A stretch of DNA of 64,000 bases from Arachnopeziza araneosa (lineage: Eukaryota; Ascomycota; Leotiomycetes; Helotiales; Arachnopezizaceae): the NCBI GenBank assembly GCA_003988855.1, contig QYAI01000007.1, forward strand, positions 186,001 through 250,000, written 5' to 3'. The translations under genes and the position numbers were made by a program. Of this stretch, positions 20,702 through 33,644 are shown in pieces (position 1 is the first letter of the stretch; each line of letters begins with the position of its first letter). The notes beneath the pieces were generated by a model. It did no database searches, was not told where the DNA came from, and saw only the letters and a program-made list of their open reading frames with translations.

Positions 20702-23087
20702 CTAATCATTTTCTGCATCTGCATCGTACGCCTCGGCTCCTAAACTTTTCCATAGTTTCGACCTTGGCGGCCGGTACGGCCATCTGAGCCAAGACTCTAA
20801 TATCTTCGTAAGCATAAAGGCTGATGCATTTCGTGCTCGCATTAGATCAAGATCATAGGATCCACCCTTTGTTGGATCCATGAGTTCAGGACAGTCGGCC
20901 AACAACCACTCGTATGCGCCTGGCCAAAGAGATTTGAGAGTGTCATTCATACTTTGTGTGGGACTCTCGAGGAATTTGGTAATGATATAGTCGAGTACAT
21001 CATAATTCTGTTCCAGGTCGGCTGTGACAACTGAGGGTAGGGCACAAGGCTGAAAATCGACCAACGCCAGGTCTGCTTCAAAAGGATGGAATTCTCGTTG
21101 ACTACGCTTCAGTTCCATATTCGCTCTTAGCGGTTCAGCTTCGCGTTGATCCCAGAACAGGACAGGGGGGTTCTGCTGGAAAGCTTGTCGCTGATCACAT
21201 TTGTATCTTACTGTCGGCTGCTCTTCATCTGGAATAAGTGATATCGTATTCTTCCATTTCTCAGCACGTTCCTTAAACTCCCGAAGCAAACGCTCTCTTT
21301 CTTCTTGGTTTTCAGAAGTGAAATGTTTTAGTTGTAATTCCATAATGCTGTCGAACTCATCCACAATTTCAGTCTGGATCGAACGTCTATTCCCTTCTCG
21401 ATTGAATCGCACTAATAAGTACCTCATACGTTCGTATTCCGCCGTGTAAGGTATCACTGGTCCTCTTGAAGACTTGCGACCTCTCCCATTGACTTCGACT
21501 TTGACGACCCATTTTTCAAATTCACCAGCAGCATATCTCCTCTTCAATTCTTCTAATTCGTGAAGAAACTTAGGCTCAAATACCGATAAATCCTTTAAGC
21601 CGGACTCGTACTGGTCCAGATCTTCCATCAATTGGGATTTTCGTCCCTCTGGGACCTCGATACCCTTTTCTCGCATATTTTCAAGCACGCGGCGTAAACT
21701 TTCAAATTCGGTGCGCTTTTCCCGATGGTATCTTTGATCATTTGTAGATAGAGAGGAAACAATTGCCTCGATGCTTTTGCAACTCATTTCCCCGTCGACA
21801 GCAGACCTCTTCCTGTACGACAAGGCTCGTGGTAGAACAAGCGTTGTGTCTTCATCGTTAAACCACAGCAGCATTCGAATTTTGCCATATCGATGAAAGA
21901 GTGAGTGGGTTCGAGCGGCGGCAAGGAACTGGTGAACTATCAAATTGGCGATCGAAGGGAAACGACGGTACATTTGTCTAGGGTAAGAAGCAAGGTTGGC
22001 TGTTACAAGCAGAGTATTGTTTGGTAGCTCTATGCGTGGATCTGTAGATTCCAACGCTTCTTGAAAAGGAAGATATTCCTTAGATAAGATCTTCTCCAAA
22101 TGATTCCACACAATTCCAGACTTCGGGACTGGTCGGTATGTTGAACCGGGTGCTTTGATAAATGGATCAAGAAGCGGACTATACGCTTCGTAATTTGGTT
22201 CCATCAATATATGGGATCGAGGCTGAAGATAGTCATGCAGTTTTGTTGACCAGACTCCAACGCCAGGATTTATGTCAATAATATCACATCCTTTGTGTTT
22301 TTCTAAAGAAGGTCCAAGTCGTTGTAAAATATCATCTGCTTTGAATTAGAAGAGTCATGTACAACAGCCAAAGAAAGGAAATACCGCAAAGAGACTCGCT
22401 AATAACATTCACTCTTTTGCGGTCTATTGTTGCCACGCTGTTTGTTTTAGTAGCATGTCGTAAAAGATCCCTAGCATATTTCTCTCTATCATGGGGCACT
22501 AAATGTGCGGCATTCAGGAGTCGGTAGATCCACTCTGATCTCCAGTGCGTCCTCCGCCCACCTCGGTTCTTAGGACCGTATACAGGGCCTATCGAAGGGT
22601 CTTTTATCTTTGGTTTGCGTCCCCTCTTTACTTTGACTATTCCATCTGCTTCAACCTCTGTTACGTTAATGGGTGGAGAATTTTTCGTTCCATCAGAGTC
22701 TTCAATAATGGCTTTCGCTTTTGGAGAGCGTTTCTTGGGTTTCGATTTTCCATTTGTTTCGCCCTCTATTGTTTCAATAATTGCTGTCTCGAGGAGATTG
22801 TTGTTGGGGTCTTTGGAGGGTGTTTTCTTTCTGGTTCTTGTAAATTTAACACTTTTCAGGGGTGCTTCAAGGGAGTATCTGTTGCTGTTTGGCAGTTCGA
22901 CTGTTTTGCTGGTAGTTGTAGATCGAAGGTCTGTACTAGTATTCGAAGGAAGTGGAATCGCATTTGGCGTGTCTGCTGGTATATCTGCTTGTCGAAGGAG
23001 AAACGAGTTGTGGAAGCACCTACTAACTCGGTTGATTCGAGTAATGAAGTGTAACCTTTGACTCCTGAGACCGAGAATTCGGAACAT
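20702..23087 (-). CDS. MTF1: Mitochondrial transcription factor 1 (Mtf1/mtTFB family)
   Basis: Exon 1 23087-22385, intron 22384-22336 (49 bases), exon 2 22335-20702; 778 aa. Mtf1 helps mitochondrial RNA polymerase melt promoters and derives from rRNA adenine dimethyltransferases. The N-terminus MFRILGLRSQRLHFITRINR is a typical basic presequence, followed by a Lys/Pro-rich linker to about residue 200. The methyltransferase fold follows: DIIDINPGVGVWSTKLHDYL (SAM-site-like motif I, just after the splice), SHILMEPNYEAYSPLLDPF, then LLVTANLASYP in place of the NPPY-type motif, consistent with loss of methylation. The C-terminal half has long charged helices and ends RSKLWKSLGAEAYDADAEND. It is longer than yeast Mtf1 because of linkers, as usual in filamentous fungi. 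An upstream in-frame ATG (23174) gives a hydrophobic extension that I judge non-coding. Confidence 0.85.
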
Positions 23088-23479
23088 AAAGATAGCGCCA
23101 ATAACCTGTAAATATTGAACAATGAAGAAGACGGAAGTTGGAAGATAGACTGAAGCTAGTGTAGCTCGAAACAAGAAAGGATATACGTGATCAGTTCGCG
23201 TTGCATAAATCGAGGAACAATGTTCGCGAGGCTGAAGATATTAAACATTAAAATTTTTAGGGCAAGGCTGAAATAAATTGCCGAAATTACCCCTTCTGGC
23301 TGCAAAGAACAAGCATGACGAGGCATGCGATCAACGTACAGGCAACGAAAAGAATGTACAGCAGAGTCATTGCTCAGTCTGTATGATCTTCGATGGTTTG
23401 GCCTACAACGAGATCCTTTCACACCACTGGCTTCTCTTAACGAAACACAGAAGGCGCGCGTCAGCTATTTCACAAAGCC
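23088..23479. promoter_or_regulatory. Compact bidirectional promoter, MTF1 / AMSH-like gene
   Basis: 392 bases separate the start codons of two divergently transcribed genes, so both promoters must lie here. No specific motif is assigned. Confidence 0.5.
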
Positions 23480-25157
23480 ATGGCGGGGTCAATTGGACAC
23501 ACGTCAAAACCGATGAGCACGAAGGAAATATCAGCCAAAGCTCAAGACTTTGATTTCAACCCTTTTATACCTCTCAAATTCTGGCTACGGACTGCAGACA
23601 CCCTACTGCGAGAGGTTTGCTCTGCGCAACTCTGCCGCCCTGCAAGCGATGCTAATTGTTGACAGGCACACATATATGAGCATGAGGAGAATGACCAGCA
23701 AGCATACTTCCTCTTCATGAGATATGCTGCACTTGTATCTGAGAAGCTACCTCTTCATCCATCTGCTAAGGATCCAGAATATCGGCAGGGCATGAAAGCC
23801 ATTCAGAAAACCCTCTCCGCTGTTATCGGGACATTGGAGTTTCTCAAACCGCGAATAAACGCTCGATACAGTACATGGGAAAAGGCATTGGACAAAAGAA
23901 GAGAGTCTAGCGTTGCTTTTAGTAGCGGAAGATCTTCATCAGAATCCCGACGTGATCTCGCCGCGTCAGATCCAGCGGTTGCGGGTTATGGTACGACCTT
24001 GGCTGCTGCAGAGAATAGCAAATTAGCTGTGGAACTTGCACATAAAGAGTTTAGGAGACGTGATGCTGCTCGAAAGGCAACGCGGCAAGCTGGTGTTTCA
24101 CAGCAAGAAGAACAGGAGAGGCGAACAGCTGGTCTTTGGGACGATTGGGAGGCTGCTCTCTCAAAAAATGGACTATCACGAGGCAATGAAGAGATGAGAA
24201 AGAACATGGAGGCGTCAAGAAGAATGACTGACGGCTCGCATGACAGTTTTTCTGACGGAGCCCGGAAAAAGATCTCGAAATACCAATCACCACAACTCCA
24301 GGGCAACGCAGAATATCGATATCCTTCTATTACAAAGTCTCATCCATTGACATATGATGAAGAAAGACCGTCGTCACGGTCTGGGTCCTCAAAACCTCCT
24401 AATATCCCTCCAAAACCTCCTCAATCCGATTTGGCACATACCGATGAGCCCCCAGTTCGACCTGAGAAAACCAAAATACTTCCAGAACAGCCAGAAACTG
24501 TCTCCAAGCCACCACCATCCTCATTTACTTTCCGACCCTCTGCATATCTAGAAAATGGCAAACCCCTAAGAACCGTCTTTCTTCCACCGACTCTTCGGCA
24601 AGCATTCTTAGCACACGCAGAATCAAACACACGTAGAAATCTAGAAACCTGTGGCATGTTATGTGGTAGCTTAATATCAAACGCCCTGTTCATACGACGA
24701 GTCGTGATTCCGGAACAGAACAGTACGAGCGATACTTGCGACACAACTAACGAAGGCGCCTTTTTCGATTACTGTGACAAGGAGGATCTATTAGTCCTTG
24801 GTTGGATTCACACTCACCCCACCCAAACTTGTTTCATGAGTAGTCGAGACCTACACACACATGCTGGATATCAGGTCATGATGCCAGAGAGCATTGCTAT
24901 TGTTTGTGCGCCAAGCAAGAATCCCTCGTATGTGTTATCCAAACCTTATATTGTAGTTACGATTAACCGATTTCAATAGCTGGGGTGTATTCCGGCTCAC
25001 CGATCCTCCTGGCATGTCGTCTGTATTGAACTGTCGCCAAACAGGATTATTCCATCCCCATGCAGAAGTCAACATCTACACCGACGCTCTCAGGCCAGGC
25101 CATGTGATGGAAGCTGAAGGAATGGAGTTTGATGTAGTAGATTTAAGACCAAATTGA
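23480..25157 (+). CDS. sst2: AMSH/STAMBP-like K63-specific deubiquitinase (JAMM metalloprotease)
   Basis: Exons 23480-23614, 23666-24927 and 24980-25157 give 524 aa with all phases matching; introns are 51 and 52 bases. AMSH family enzymes cut K63-linked ubiquitin chains from cargo at endosomes, working with ESCRT-0. Residues about 25-130 (PFIPLKFWLRTADTLLRE, EHEENDQQAYFLFMRYA) match the N-terminal USP8/MIT-like helical domain. A Pro/Ser-rich linker follows. The JAMM domain begins at LRTVFLPPTLRQAFLAHA: catalytic Glu in ETCGMLCG, metal ligands in HTHPTQTCFMSSRDLHTH (HxH-x7-S-x2-D), and the AMSH-specific insert region CAPSKNPSWGVFRLTDPPG, which is only complete after splicing exon 3. It ends MEFDVVDLRPN, a standard AMSH terminus. 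Orthologue of S. pombe sst2. Confidence 0.95.
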
Positions 25158-25849
25158 GCGGCAACCATCGAGGTCATGGCACTTTCAACTTTTGCAAGTA
25201 TCTGGTTATGAACGAACTGAAATGTGGGTTTATGGCAACCCGGTAAAATAAGAACTCTAGAGACGGGATATGATATGAACTTAGCACAGCGGCGGCGTTT
25301 GACATGTGGAGCGTAAGACGTCTGCCGGGCATTCTTAATTACCCAGAATTGGGCTTGCATTTAGACTAGACCTATGTTGAGACTCATTAAAATAATACGG
25401 CATTCAACTTGTGCTCTGGAACCCTCCAAAGCAATTTGTTCCTCTAGGTTGACTGTCGAAGCAGATTATCGAAGCAACGTTTGCAGAGTTATATCTGTTG
25501 AACCGTCTATTACAATTTCAACTTCAGATCTCCTAAACTCATCTCTATGAAACAAATTTTAGGGTACGTTTCTTCAACAACGATAAGGGCGCTGTGAGGA
25601 ACGAATCTTGTGATGGACTTGAGCCTGGTTGATACTCGAGGCCAAATTGAGGGAGAAACACTCGCTTCGCCGGAGAATATTCACAATAATCCATACCTGC
25701 AGGTGACGTTCATTCTGATAATCTTTATACAAAGAAAATTCCTTGATAATCATCTGACTATTCGATTTCTTGGAATTGTCATATCCCAAACTATGTCATG
25801 CTTTATTATCTGCGTAAATTTATTTCCTAGCATCACAGCTTCTTCTCAC
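25158..25849. other. Intergenic between convergent genes, nothing recognised
   Basis: 3' flanks of the AMSH-like gene and of the CE15 gene. Short ORFs at 25076-25360 minus and 25610-25912 plus have no features; the latter overlaps the CE15 last exon on the opposite strand. Confidence 0.4.
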
Positions 25850-27135
25850 TCATTTGCTTGTTGGAATACTTGTGGACCAGGGATATGCCGTGGGAATCAC
25901 TGCCCAAGGTGAGATATCAGAATAGTTTCGTGTTGTTGTGGTTCCTTGCAATATTTTTTGAACGAATGGCAAGACATTTGTGCTTTAAAGAATGTAGTTA
26001 GCGCACGATCTCCTCTACAATCGTCATACGTTCTACTTACTAGCCAGAGAGATCACAGTGGCCCCCCGTGCGAAGAGCCATGCCAATCATAGACGGGACA
26101 CCTAACCAGTTATACACCAGCTGAGCAGCTGGATATATTATCTCAGCTGTACCTTTCGAATTGGTGTAAGGATCACTTTGGCCCTGGTCAATGATTATAG
26201 CACGAGGCGCGATGGCTGCGGCAACAGTATGAGCGTCATAAGGCAACTGAGTGGCCTTATTCAAGAACTCAGAAATCGTACTATCTGTCCACCATCCTGC
26301 CCCTGCCTTTGAGTTCTCAAGGTTCTCTCCCTGGCCACTTAATGTCGTGTACCGGTATGGGCCGAGTCCTTGGACCCCGCTGCTCATTGGCATCGTCAGT
26401 GTGATCCGTGTATCGAATAGTCCTGCTGCAAGGGCTGCCTTTCCAAGACGTGAGCATCCAGTGACGCCCACTTTTGTCGAGTCAATTTCGGGTGCAGTCA
26501 GAATCAGAGCGTCGAGGACACGGTGGAAACCCCAGGCCCAGGCAGTGAGCACACCTAAGGCATGGAATGAGCATCATCGTTTCATTGGAATCATTGAACT
26601 TACCGATATCTTTTCCATTATACAGAGCCCAAAATGCTCCCGTCTTCCCAGTGCTATCAGGCGAAACAGTTGTATAATCAAAAGTTACAACAGCGATCCC
26701 GACCTTTGTGTATGCACTGTTATCAATACCACCGATAGCAATAACTACCGGCGCTTTCTTGGTACTTGACGCTCCAGTAGCAGGGACAATGGTTGCTGAA
26801 AATTTTCCGACCTTCCCACCTGCAGTAACACTAATGCTCACGGTATTTCCTGATCTTGTAGCTGTGACATTTTCTGCCGAATGATCAGGATAGTATCCGT
26901 ATTGGTATTCCTGTAAGAAATTCATAATCTCGGGCTGTCTGCATTGGTACCATTCATCCACAGACTTCACTCGACTCTTTTGATCCAAGTAGAGGAATGG
27001 GTCTGGAACAGTTGTCAAGGAAGGAAACGCTGCTGGCCCGGGAAATGGCTGCGGTGTTGTTGGACATGTAATATTTGCTAGAGGCAGAGCAGCCACGACT
27101 CGCACAAGAGCCATGAGCACAATTTTGGCCTGCAT
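25850..27135 (-). CDS. Secreted glucuronoyl esterase (CE15)
   Basis: Exons 27135-26604, 26554-26041 and 25982-25850 total 393 codons. CE15 enzymes hydrolyse the ester between lignin alcohols and 4-O-methyl-glucuronic acid on xylan, loosening plant cell walls. A signal peptide covers about residues 1-18 (IVLMALVRVVAALPLA). The mature start CPTTPQPFPG and PDPFLYLDQKSRVKSVDEW are family hallmarks. The nucleophile lies in VGVTGCSRLGKAAL (about residue 211) and the catalytic His in LRTGGHCDLSGYTNVLPF (about residue 345). Without the third exon the protein would stop right after GGHCDLSG; the spliced tail YTNVLPFVQKILQGT restores the family C-terminus. No CBM1 module is present. It sits alone among housekeeping genes. 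Confidence 0.95.
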
Positions 27136-27997
27136 TTTTTCTCAAGATATCAAGGACGTCTCCACAGAATTTCATGTCGGATTTGAGAGTTTTGCGTACA
27201 AGAAAAAGGACACCCAAAATTGCCCATCCGCCCGTTGGCATGTATACTCCCTAAGATCTGCCATGACGCCAATTCTCTCTGCTTTCAGAATCATCCGGCC
27301 GTTGTTCCGATTATATTCCAATGTTTCTTCAGGCAATGTCTGGATGAACTGTTTTGTTTGAAACTGATTTATCCTCTGGCGTCGCTTCGCAACCGATTCA
27401 TCCTCTGGCGTCTCTTTGCAACTATCCGATCTGCACTGGTTCTCCAGATCGAGCTTCCATCTGATTGTTGATCTCACCAATACTGCTGCCGCATTAATAT
27501 AAAACACTCCGGACAGATGTGGAGATATAATGTGTGGGGCTTCGGTGGCCGTTCACCCGGGAGATCAATCCCAAGTGCCTACGGGTGCTGACTTAATCCA
27601 TGTCCTTGTCGGTATTGCTGAGGAGATATAAACTTATGCTACAGTCTTGACAATATAAAATGTCCATTTCTCCGAGTGGAAATGAACAGATGGTAGCTGC
27701 GATGCTAGGTAGCCAATAGAGAGAGGGTCTTCTTACCTGAGCCGATAAACAGCAAAGTGTACAAAAAAGTGTAATCGTAACGTGTCCGCCAAAAGTAGAA
27801 TGCTTGAAGAAGATGTAGTACCGTAGTTTCGCAAGGAATCGGGGTATTGGTATTTTCTAGATACATCAATTGCAAAGTTTGCTGACAAGTCCAGCCGCAT
27901 TGTCGTTAATGGCGTTCCATCCAACTAAGTAATAAATCCTCCCCAAACGCCAATTTCATAAGATATTTCCTGCTATGCTCACCCCTTTCTAGTCCAT
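27136..27997. other. Intergenic stretch, nothing recognised
   Basis: 0.86 kb: promoter of the CE15 gene and 3' flank of VID27. ORFs of 60-111 codons overlap in several frames (27113-27507) without domains. Confidence 0.4.
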
Positions 27998-30538
27998 TCA
28001 ATAAGGAGAATTAACAACATCGTCTTTTCCTAATTTGTAGCGTGCACTGTCCTTATTGCCGACTCTACCAGACTCTCTCCTACCAAAATTTCCGCCACCA
28101 AGTCGAGCTGGTGTCGCAATACTCTCCCGCGTAGGCTTCTTAAAGGACTGTTTCGCGATCATATTTACTTCGTTTGGGAGAGCAACAATGACGTTCTTGT
28201 CACTTCCGTACTTGAAGTTGTCTGCTTTGACTTCCTCGGCATAGCGCTTGATGCTATATGGGTCCTTAAAGCCCTTTAATACTTTCTTCAAACTCCAGGT
28301 AACAATGAACGGTCCAGTAGCGGTAATGATAGATGTCTCCGTCAATCCCTCACCTGTATTGAATCGAGCAGGTGTAAACGATAGGGGAACACCAGTTTCG
28401 TGCTGGAATTGGGCGACGTGGGCAGGAGTTAGACCAAGACGGCGAGGTTGAGGTTTCGAATCTTTGCCAAAAGATTTCTCAAATCCGAGCTTACCTTCAT
28501 TTTTGCCATCCTTTTGGAGTGCGTCAATAAGCAGAAGGTAGGTGCGGCACGTAGCTAGAACATAATGACCATCGGCGCTGACATCGAGACCGATAATGGG
28601 GTCACCAAGAGCAGGGATATGAGTTTTGGCATTAATCCCAAGGCGATCGAACATTCGAATGTCTCCTTTGTTGCTAGCTACAGCGATATAGCCCTTTTCT
28701 GTAGTTGTAGCGGCAGAGAAGTCGTTTTTGGAAGCATATTGCTTCAGCTGAGATTCGACGAGCTTGTTGTCCTTAAGACGAGGATCAACACGGAAGAGAG
28801 AATTATGAGATATACCTAGGAATGTCTCCTCGCCAGTCATTTGGGCGAATTTACTCTCGGGAGCGAACGAGGTGACTGCTATATCGTCATGGACATTCCA
28901 CTCATCAACTATTCTTCCATACTCCAAGTCCATTCGATAGAGCTTGTTTGGGTCTTGTTCGTTTTGCAGAATCATACTGGTGTCTTCCTGATGGAGCATA
29001 ACTTTCTTAGGACTGAATAGCTTGCCTTTAGGTGTCTCGACTCTCGAGATGTTGGTCGAAAACTCTAAATGGTTGTTCGGGGTGTGTTTGAAGACGCCAA
29101 TTTTGGATCCACGGACGACAAATGATCTGTCGTGCTTGTAACCAACAGCCAATTGAGAGTTGACATTTCCATCATCCAGGGGAGAAACCTCGTCCTCTTC
29201 ATCACTATCATAATGTTCACTCCCTTGTCTGTCATCCTCGACTTCCTCGGCTTCCTCTTCCTCCTCTTCTTCGGGAGCATCGTCCATCTTGAGGTCTTGG
29301 AATGCTTCAAGTACGTAGTCGCGATCTTCCTCCTTATTCTTCGACCACTTAATCTCATTGAGTTGTTCCCATAACGCCTGCATCAAACCTTCTTGGAATC
29401 GGGTTTCGGTATCGGTATCTTTAAATCGAAGAAGCCACGAATAAGCGCTTCCGTCAGCTCCGTAAGCATTGAAGATGAAAGAAAGGTACTCGAAGTTGAA
29501 AACAGGATTGATATCGGCCACAACCTCCTGCCCAAGCCAATCACGTTCATCGCTAGAAATCTCAAGCCAATATCTCCATTTACCAACTTCAGTCACTGTA
29601 GCTTCGACACCGCCATCTTGTAAAATGAACGCTCCAGACGGAAAGTCGAATAAATGAAGTTCAGCTCGTTCTTTTGCCAGAATAGAGATAGCTTCTGGAT
29701 GCTCAGCAACTGGAGGCGCTACGGTCGTCGCAAACTCCTTAGATGCAATCGTACGAGATGGTTTGGTTGGTGTGCTCTCTCTTTCGCGCTTTATTGCAGA
29801 GTTTGCGGTTGTTCGGGCCGCAGTAAGTGACGCCATAGTTCCAACAGGTGATAACGTTGTAGGGCTATGAGCTGGACTTGCACTTGGTATTGGCTGTTCA
29901 CTATCGAATTGGAATTCTGCAAGATCTTCTTCTGTAGCAGTATTGTACTTCTTTCTGTGTTTTCGTTCGTATTGGCACTGAACCGCGGCAATTTCGAATT
30001 GCTGCACTTGGGCCTCCGTAACTGAATTGTCGCAAACGAATTCGTAGAGGTCACCTGTATCACCGCTCAAGTCTCTCCACGCAAGGACCTTCTCACCGCC
30101 TTCTCGAATTTCTGTTCGAAAGTGTAGGCTCTCGTCGAGCAAAAACGTCTTCTCATCCCGTTCGGCAGTCAAGGCAGCAATATCAGGGTCTTCACCGTCT
30201 TCATCGTCAAGTAGCTCTTCCTCTCCTTCCTCATATGCACGTTGTACAACAAGTTGATATTGGTATTCTTGATTTGTTCGTCGAATACGAGCAGCAGCGT
30301 CTTTGAAAATAAGCTCTGAATATCCCTTCGGTGAAAGTGGCCGAACGAGGTATAGTTGACCTTGCGATAGTTCTACTAGAGACTCCTTGGAGGTATCGCC
30401 GAAGATCAGCTTACCGACTGCGAGAATTTAGTACTAACCAGAGTAAAGGGGGAGAGTCGTGACTGCATTTTAGACGCGACAAAGGGCAATGATGTCAAGT
30501 AAACAAAGATTGGACTTACCATTACGAAGCACAAACAT
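27998..30538 (-). CDS. VID27: Vid27 family protein (vacuole import and degradation)
   Basis: A 19-base first exon (30538-30520, MFVLRN) is joined over a 102-base intron to 30417-27998, giving 812 aa. Vid27 is a conserved cytoplasmic fungal and plant protein named from yeast vacuole import and degradation work; its biochemical role is not established. The N-terminal part (GKLIFGDTSKESLVELSQGQ) and the PH-like middle (LHLFDFPSGAFILQDGGVEA) precede an acidic run at about 415-445 (EEEEEEEAEEVEDD). The C-terminal half is a beta-propeller-like domain: DRSFVVRGSKIGVFKH, NKLYRMDLEYGRIVDEWNVH, GDIRMFDRLGINAKTHIPAL, GLDVSADGHYVLATCRTYLL, ending near FIVTWSLKKVLKG. Length matches the family. The tiny first exon is easily missed by ORF searches. 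Confidence 0.93.
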
Positions 30539-31119
30539 TTCGGCTGTCAGTCTAGCAGAGCAATGTGAATGATTGGGTCTTGAGGTTAGGATAGATGATT
30601 AATGCTTCCTCAAGAAAATGAAGAGAGAAGTTTCTCTTGGTCTGGTAGAAATTTCTAAATCTTGCAGGTTCTTGTGAAGATCAGACCCTCGACCCCGCGG
30701 CGTCATAGGCAGCTAGGTATTTGTGGCTGTGCTATCACGTGAAAGTATGCCTAGTTTGCCACCAAAGTTTGCCACCAGAAGTGAGCCACACTACCGAGGT
30801 AAACGCCTGGAGACTAATTTATGACTTGGTTGTCTATTGAGTCCAAGGCCAATTTTAGTTGAGACTGCTTTTATCACTACCAAACTCAAAGAAAGCTTAG
30901 CTACATTGTCGACACGTCAGTCTAAACTGCTATTTCTCTCCTTTATTCTTCTTACACCTAGTCGACAAAACCTTAAGGAGGAGGAGAAGGACTATAGATC
31001 TACTTGTCATAGCCAGCCCCAGCCTCAGCTGGAGATAATTGAATAGGATGAGTGGCTGTCATAAATCTAAGAAATGATATCTCCTAACAAGTTTCCTAAA
31101 TCCCCATCTTGCCGTTTGA
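30539..31119. promoter_or_regulatory. VID27 upstream region with a TCACGTGA site
   Basis: 0.58 kb between the VID27 start and the 3' end of COG6. A TCACGTGA palindrome with CACGTG core at 30736-30741 lies about 200 bases upstream of the VID27 ATG and fits a bHLH/Cbf1-like site. No gene is supported. Confidence 0.4.
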
Positions 31120-33256
31120 CTACGAGAGTAAAACTCTGATTTCACCACTTGTTCTTGGGAAGAAAGCCTTTAGCGGCTCCATCTCATTGCCTCCACCTTC
31201 TCTCTGCTCTAGCGCCTCGTCAGCAGTGAGTAACTTCTGCTCCACCTCCTCAAAGTCATCACAGAACCGTTCTGCAGCTTCTTCTGTGATCTCTCTTGCA
31301 AGTTTTGAATTTTGAAGGTGCTTCAAATTCTCCATAGCGTCCATCAATGCTGAAGGTAGAAAATCATCCAATGTTTGACTTGCAAGTGTCAGAGCATTGG
31401 GCTGGAATGCTTCAAGTCCTCTGATCGATTTTGTATCAGCTTTATTGTTTAGCTCGATCACCAAAGCCTGGAGCAGAGGCTGCAAGCCTGAAGCGTTCCG
31501 AAAAAAGCTGTATTGATGCTCGATTAGACCATGGGCGCGTTCCTCGATGCTACCTTGTATTTCGGAAACTCTTCCTCTGGTAAAATCAAATGGGGCCAAT
31601 GTGCTCCTCGCAACTAGCATACAGTTGATCGCAAATATATAATTTTCGGGTGCATCCAGATCTTTTGCAAGCTTTTGCGCTCCAGCCATGAAGGGATTGA
31701 ATGATTCAACTAAAATTGGTTGAAAGCCCGCTTCTCTAGATTCCGAAGACATAAAGGACGTTTCATAAGTCTTCATGATTGCTGTAAGTTGCTTCAAGCC
31801 TTCTTGTAAGAAATCTGGCGGACCAAGATTTGCGGGGACGATTTGAGCCTCTCCTTGTACCGTAGCCACATAATCTCGCATTAGAACTTTGAATTGCCTA
31901 AGAGCAGATTCTTCCAAAGTTGTCAAAGATTCGAGGAGGACTGAATCATCACCCAGGAGTTTCGAAAATGTGACACGGTAGAAGTTGAGGAGATTTGCAA
32001 TCTTGTAAGCCATGATCGTCTCTTCATGGCTTTGAATAACCTGCCCAATACGTTGACGGAGTACCTTAGCAACACCAGCAACATCACGGTCAACGAGTTC
32101 ATTTAATGCTTTAAGACCATCAAATTCTGATGGACCATCGTCATTCTCTGTGGCTCTGTTCCAAGGCTCACTGTCACGTCCCGCTTGAATACCCTTTGCG
32201 ATCTCATCACCATCTGAGATAAAAAGAACTTCTAATGCTTCTCTCTCGCTTACTGTAGCTGAATGAGTCCATGCTAACATGTCTCCAACATAGCGTAGAG
32301 GATCATGGGCCACAAGCTCGATGGGTTTCACCAAAGTGTCTTGAACACCAGTGACAGATGTGCCTGTCAGCGCCGTGTAGAATGCATCTGAAAGAATATT
32401 TTCTCGGGCTTCAGCAAAGAAGTCCAAGCAACTCTGAAAGAGAGATGGTCGCTCAGCTAAAACACGAAGTGCTCGCCTGATCGAGGAACTGATTTGAGGG
32501 TTTTCCAGGTTGAGGGTCTTGAATTCACGTTGAATCCATCGATATAACTTCTGAAAAGCGCCATTGAGATTTTTCGAAGTCTGTTCCATTATTTCTGACC
32601 CAAGACGTTGATTCTCCGTTCCCAAAAGAACTTCACAATCGTTTTGAATTTTCTTGGTTCTCGCGAGAATGGCGAAGAATTTATCATTGACTAGCTCCGC
32701 AGTGGAAGTAAGGATTGTTAAATCATCATCGGAAATAATGAAGTGGGCATTGAAAGCTTTCAACAGCTGTTGTTTCGCCTCAATTTCATTTTTCTGCTTG
32801 GTCAATTCGCGTGCTTCTTCAAGCATAGGGGCAGTTTCTTGGTGGGCAGCTGATATGTGCCTCTTCATCTCCTCGCAACCCTTGTTCAAACTTGCAATCG
32901 TAAGACCGATGCGCTTGAGTTGCTTCAAAAGTTAGTATTCTATTAAGCTGAGGTTAATCAAGGCTCACTTCAGCCACGTGACCAAACTCCTTGATAATAT
33001 CACCATTGCTCGCGATGACTTCTTTTTGAACATCGAGTCTTATTTGGCGGCGGGTTTCTGAGTCGTTCTCCAACCCACGTTTGTCCAAAAGGCTCAAGGC
33101 ATCCCGAATGTCAGAGTCTGTGTAGGACGCTGAAAGAATAGCAGTGATTTTGGATGCAAGAGGATTACCTCTTGGTAATGTGCTGGTCGGAGATATGGAG
33201 GAATCGATGCCATCATTATAGCTTGAGTGCTTTCTCTCAAGAAAATAGTCCGTCAT
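31120..33256 (-). CDS. COG6: Conserved oligomeric Golgi complex subunit 6
   Basis: Exon 1 33256-32969, intron 32968-32923 (GTGAGC donor, ACTAAC branch), exon 2 32922-31120; 696 aa. COG6 is a lobe B subunit of the COG tethering complex, which captures retrograde vesicles at the Golgi. The N-terminus (NPLASKITAILSASYTDSDI, DALSLLDKRGLEND) and the coiled-coil QLKRIGLTIASLNKGCEEMK across the splice are characteristic, followed by the helical rod body (KKIQNDCEVLLGTENQRLG, LFISDGDEIAKG, ALRQFKVLMRDYVATVQGEA) and the conserved end KAFFPRTSGEIRVLLS. Length is normal. It is head-to-head with ATG9 across 388 bases. Confidence 0.96.
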
Positions 33257-33644
33257 AGTTAAGTACGGATACGGGTGTGAATATCTTTGTTTTCATCTGG
33301 GGTCTAGTTCGAATCCCTAAGAGGTTAGCGGCGAGGACGCAAGGCTGCGAGACGTTGTCATTCGCAGCCGTCCCGTGCACTTCAACGTCCATCACCTCAG
33401 AAGGCAACACCCAGATGACTTGGTGTGATCTGAACACTATGGCATGAATACCGTGTCAGCTATGTACCAAACTGGAACGTCGTTAGTCACGCCGTCGTTT
33501 GTTTCCAATGTCCATTTATTGTCTACGAGCGTCGTTCAACAACGGCTGCTTCCTGCAGAACCACCTCAGTTACTCACTCCATCCTTTGCGTTCACTGTAT
33601 TGTAAATTCATTACGTTGCCTACAACTTAGCTACCGTCGCCACA
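33257..33644. promoter_or_regulatory. Bidirectional promoter, COG6 / ATG9
   Basis: 388 bases between the two start codons. TTCGAATCC at about 33309 superficially recalls a tRNA T-loop, but no cloverleaf can be formed. No defined regulatory motif is claimed. Confidence 0.5.

Noticed and set aside
22545..23061. Two overlapping plus-strand ORFs of 148-169 codons
   Set aside because: Antisense to the Lys-rich linker of MTF1; Phe/Cys/Val-rich nonsense without features.
33300..33330. TTCGAATCC resembling a tRNA T-loop
   Set aside because: The flanking bases do not form a 5-bp T-stem with a 7-base loop, and no acceptor, D or anticodon arms can be folded around it.
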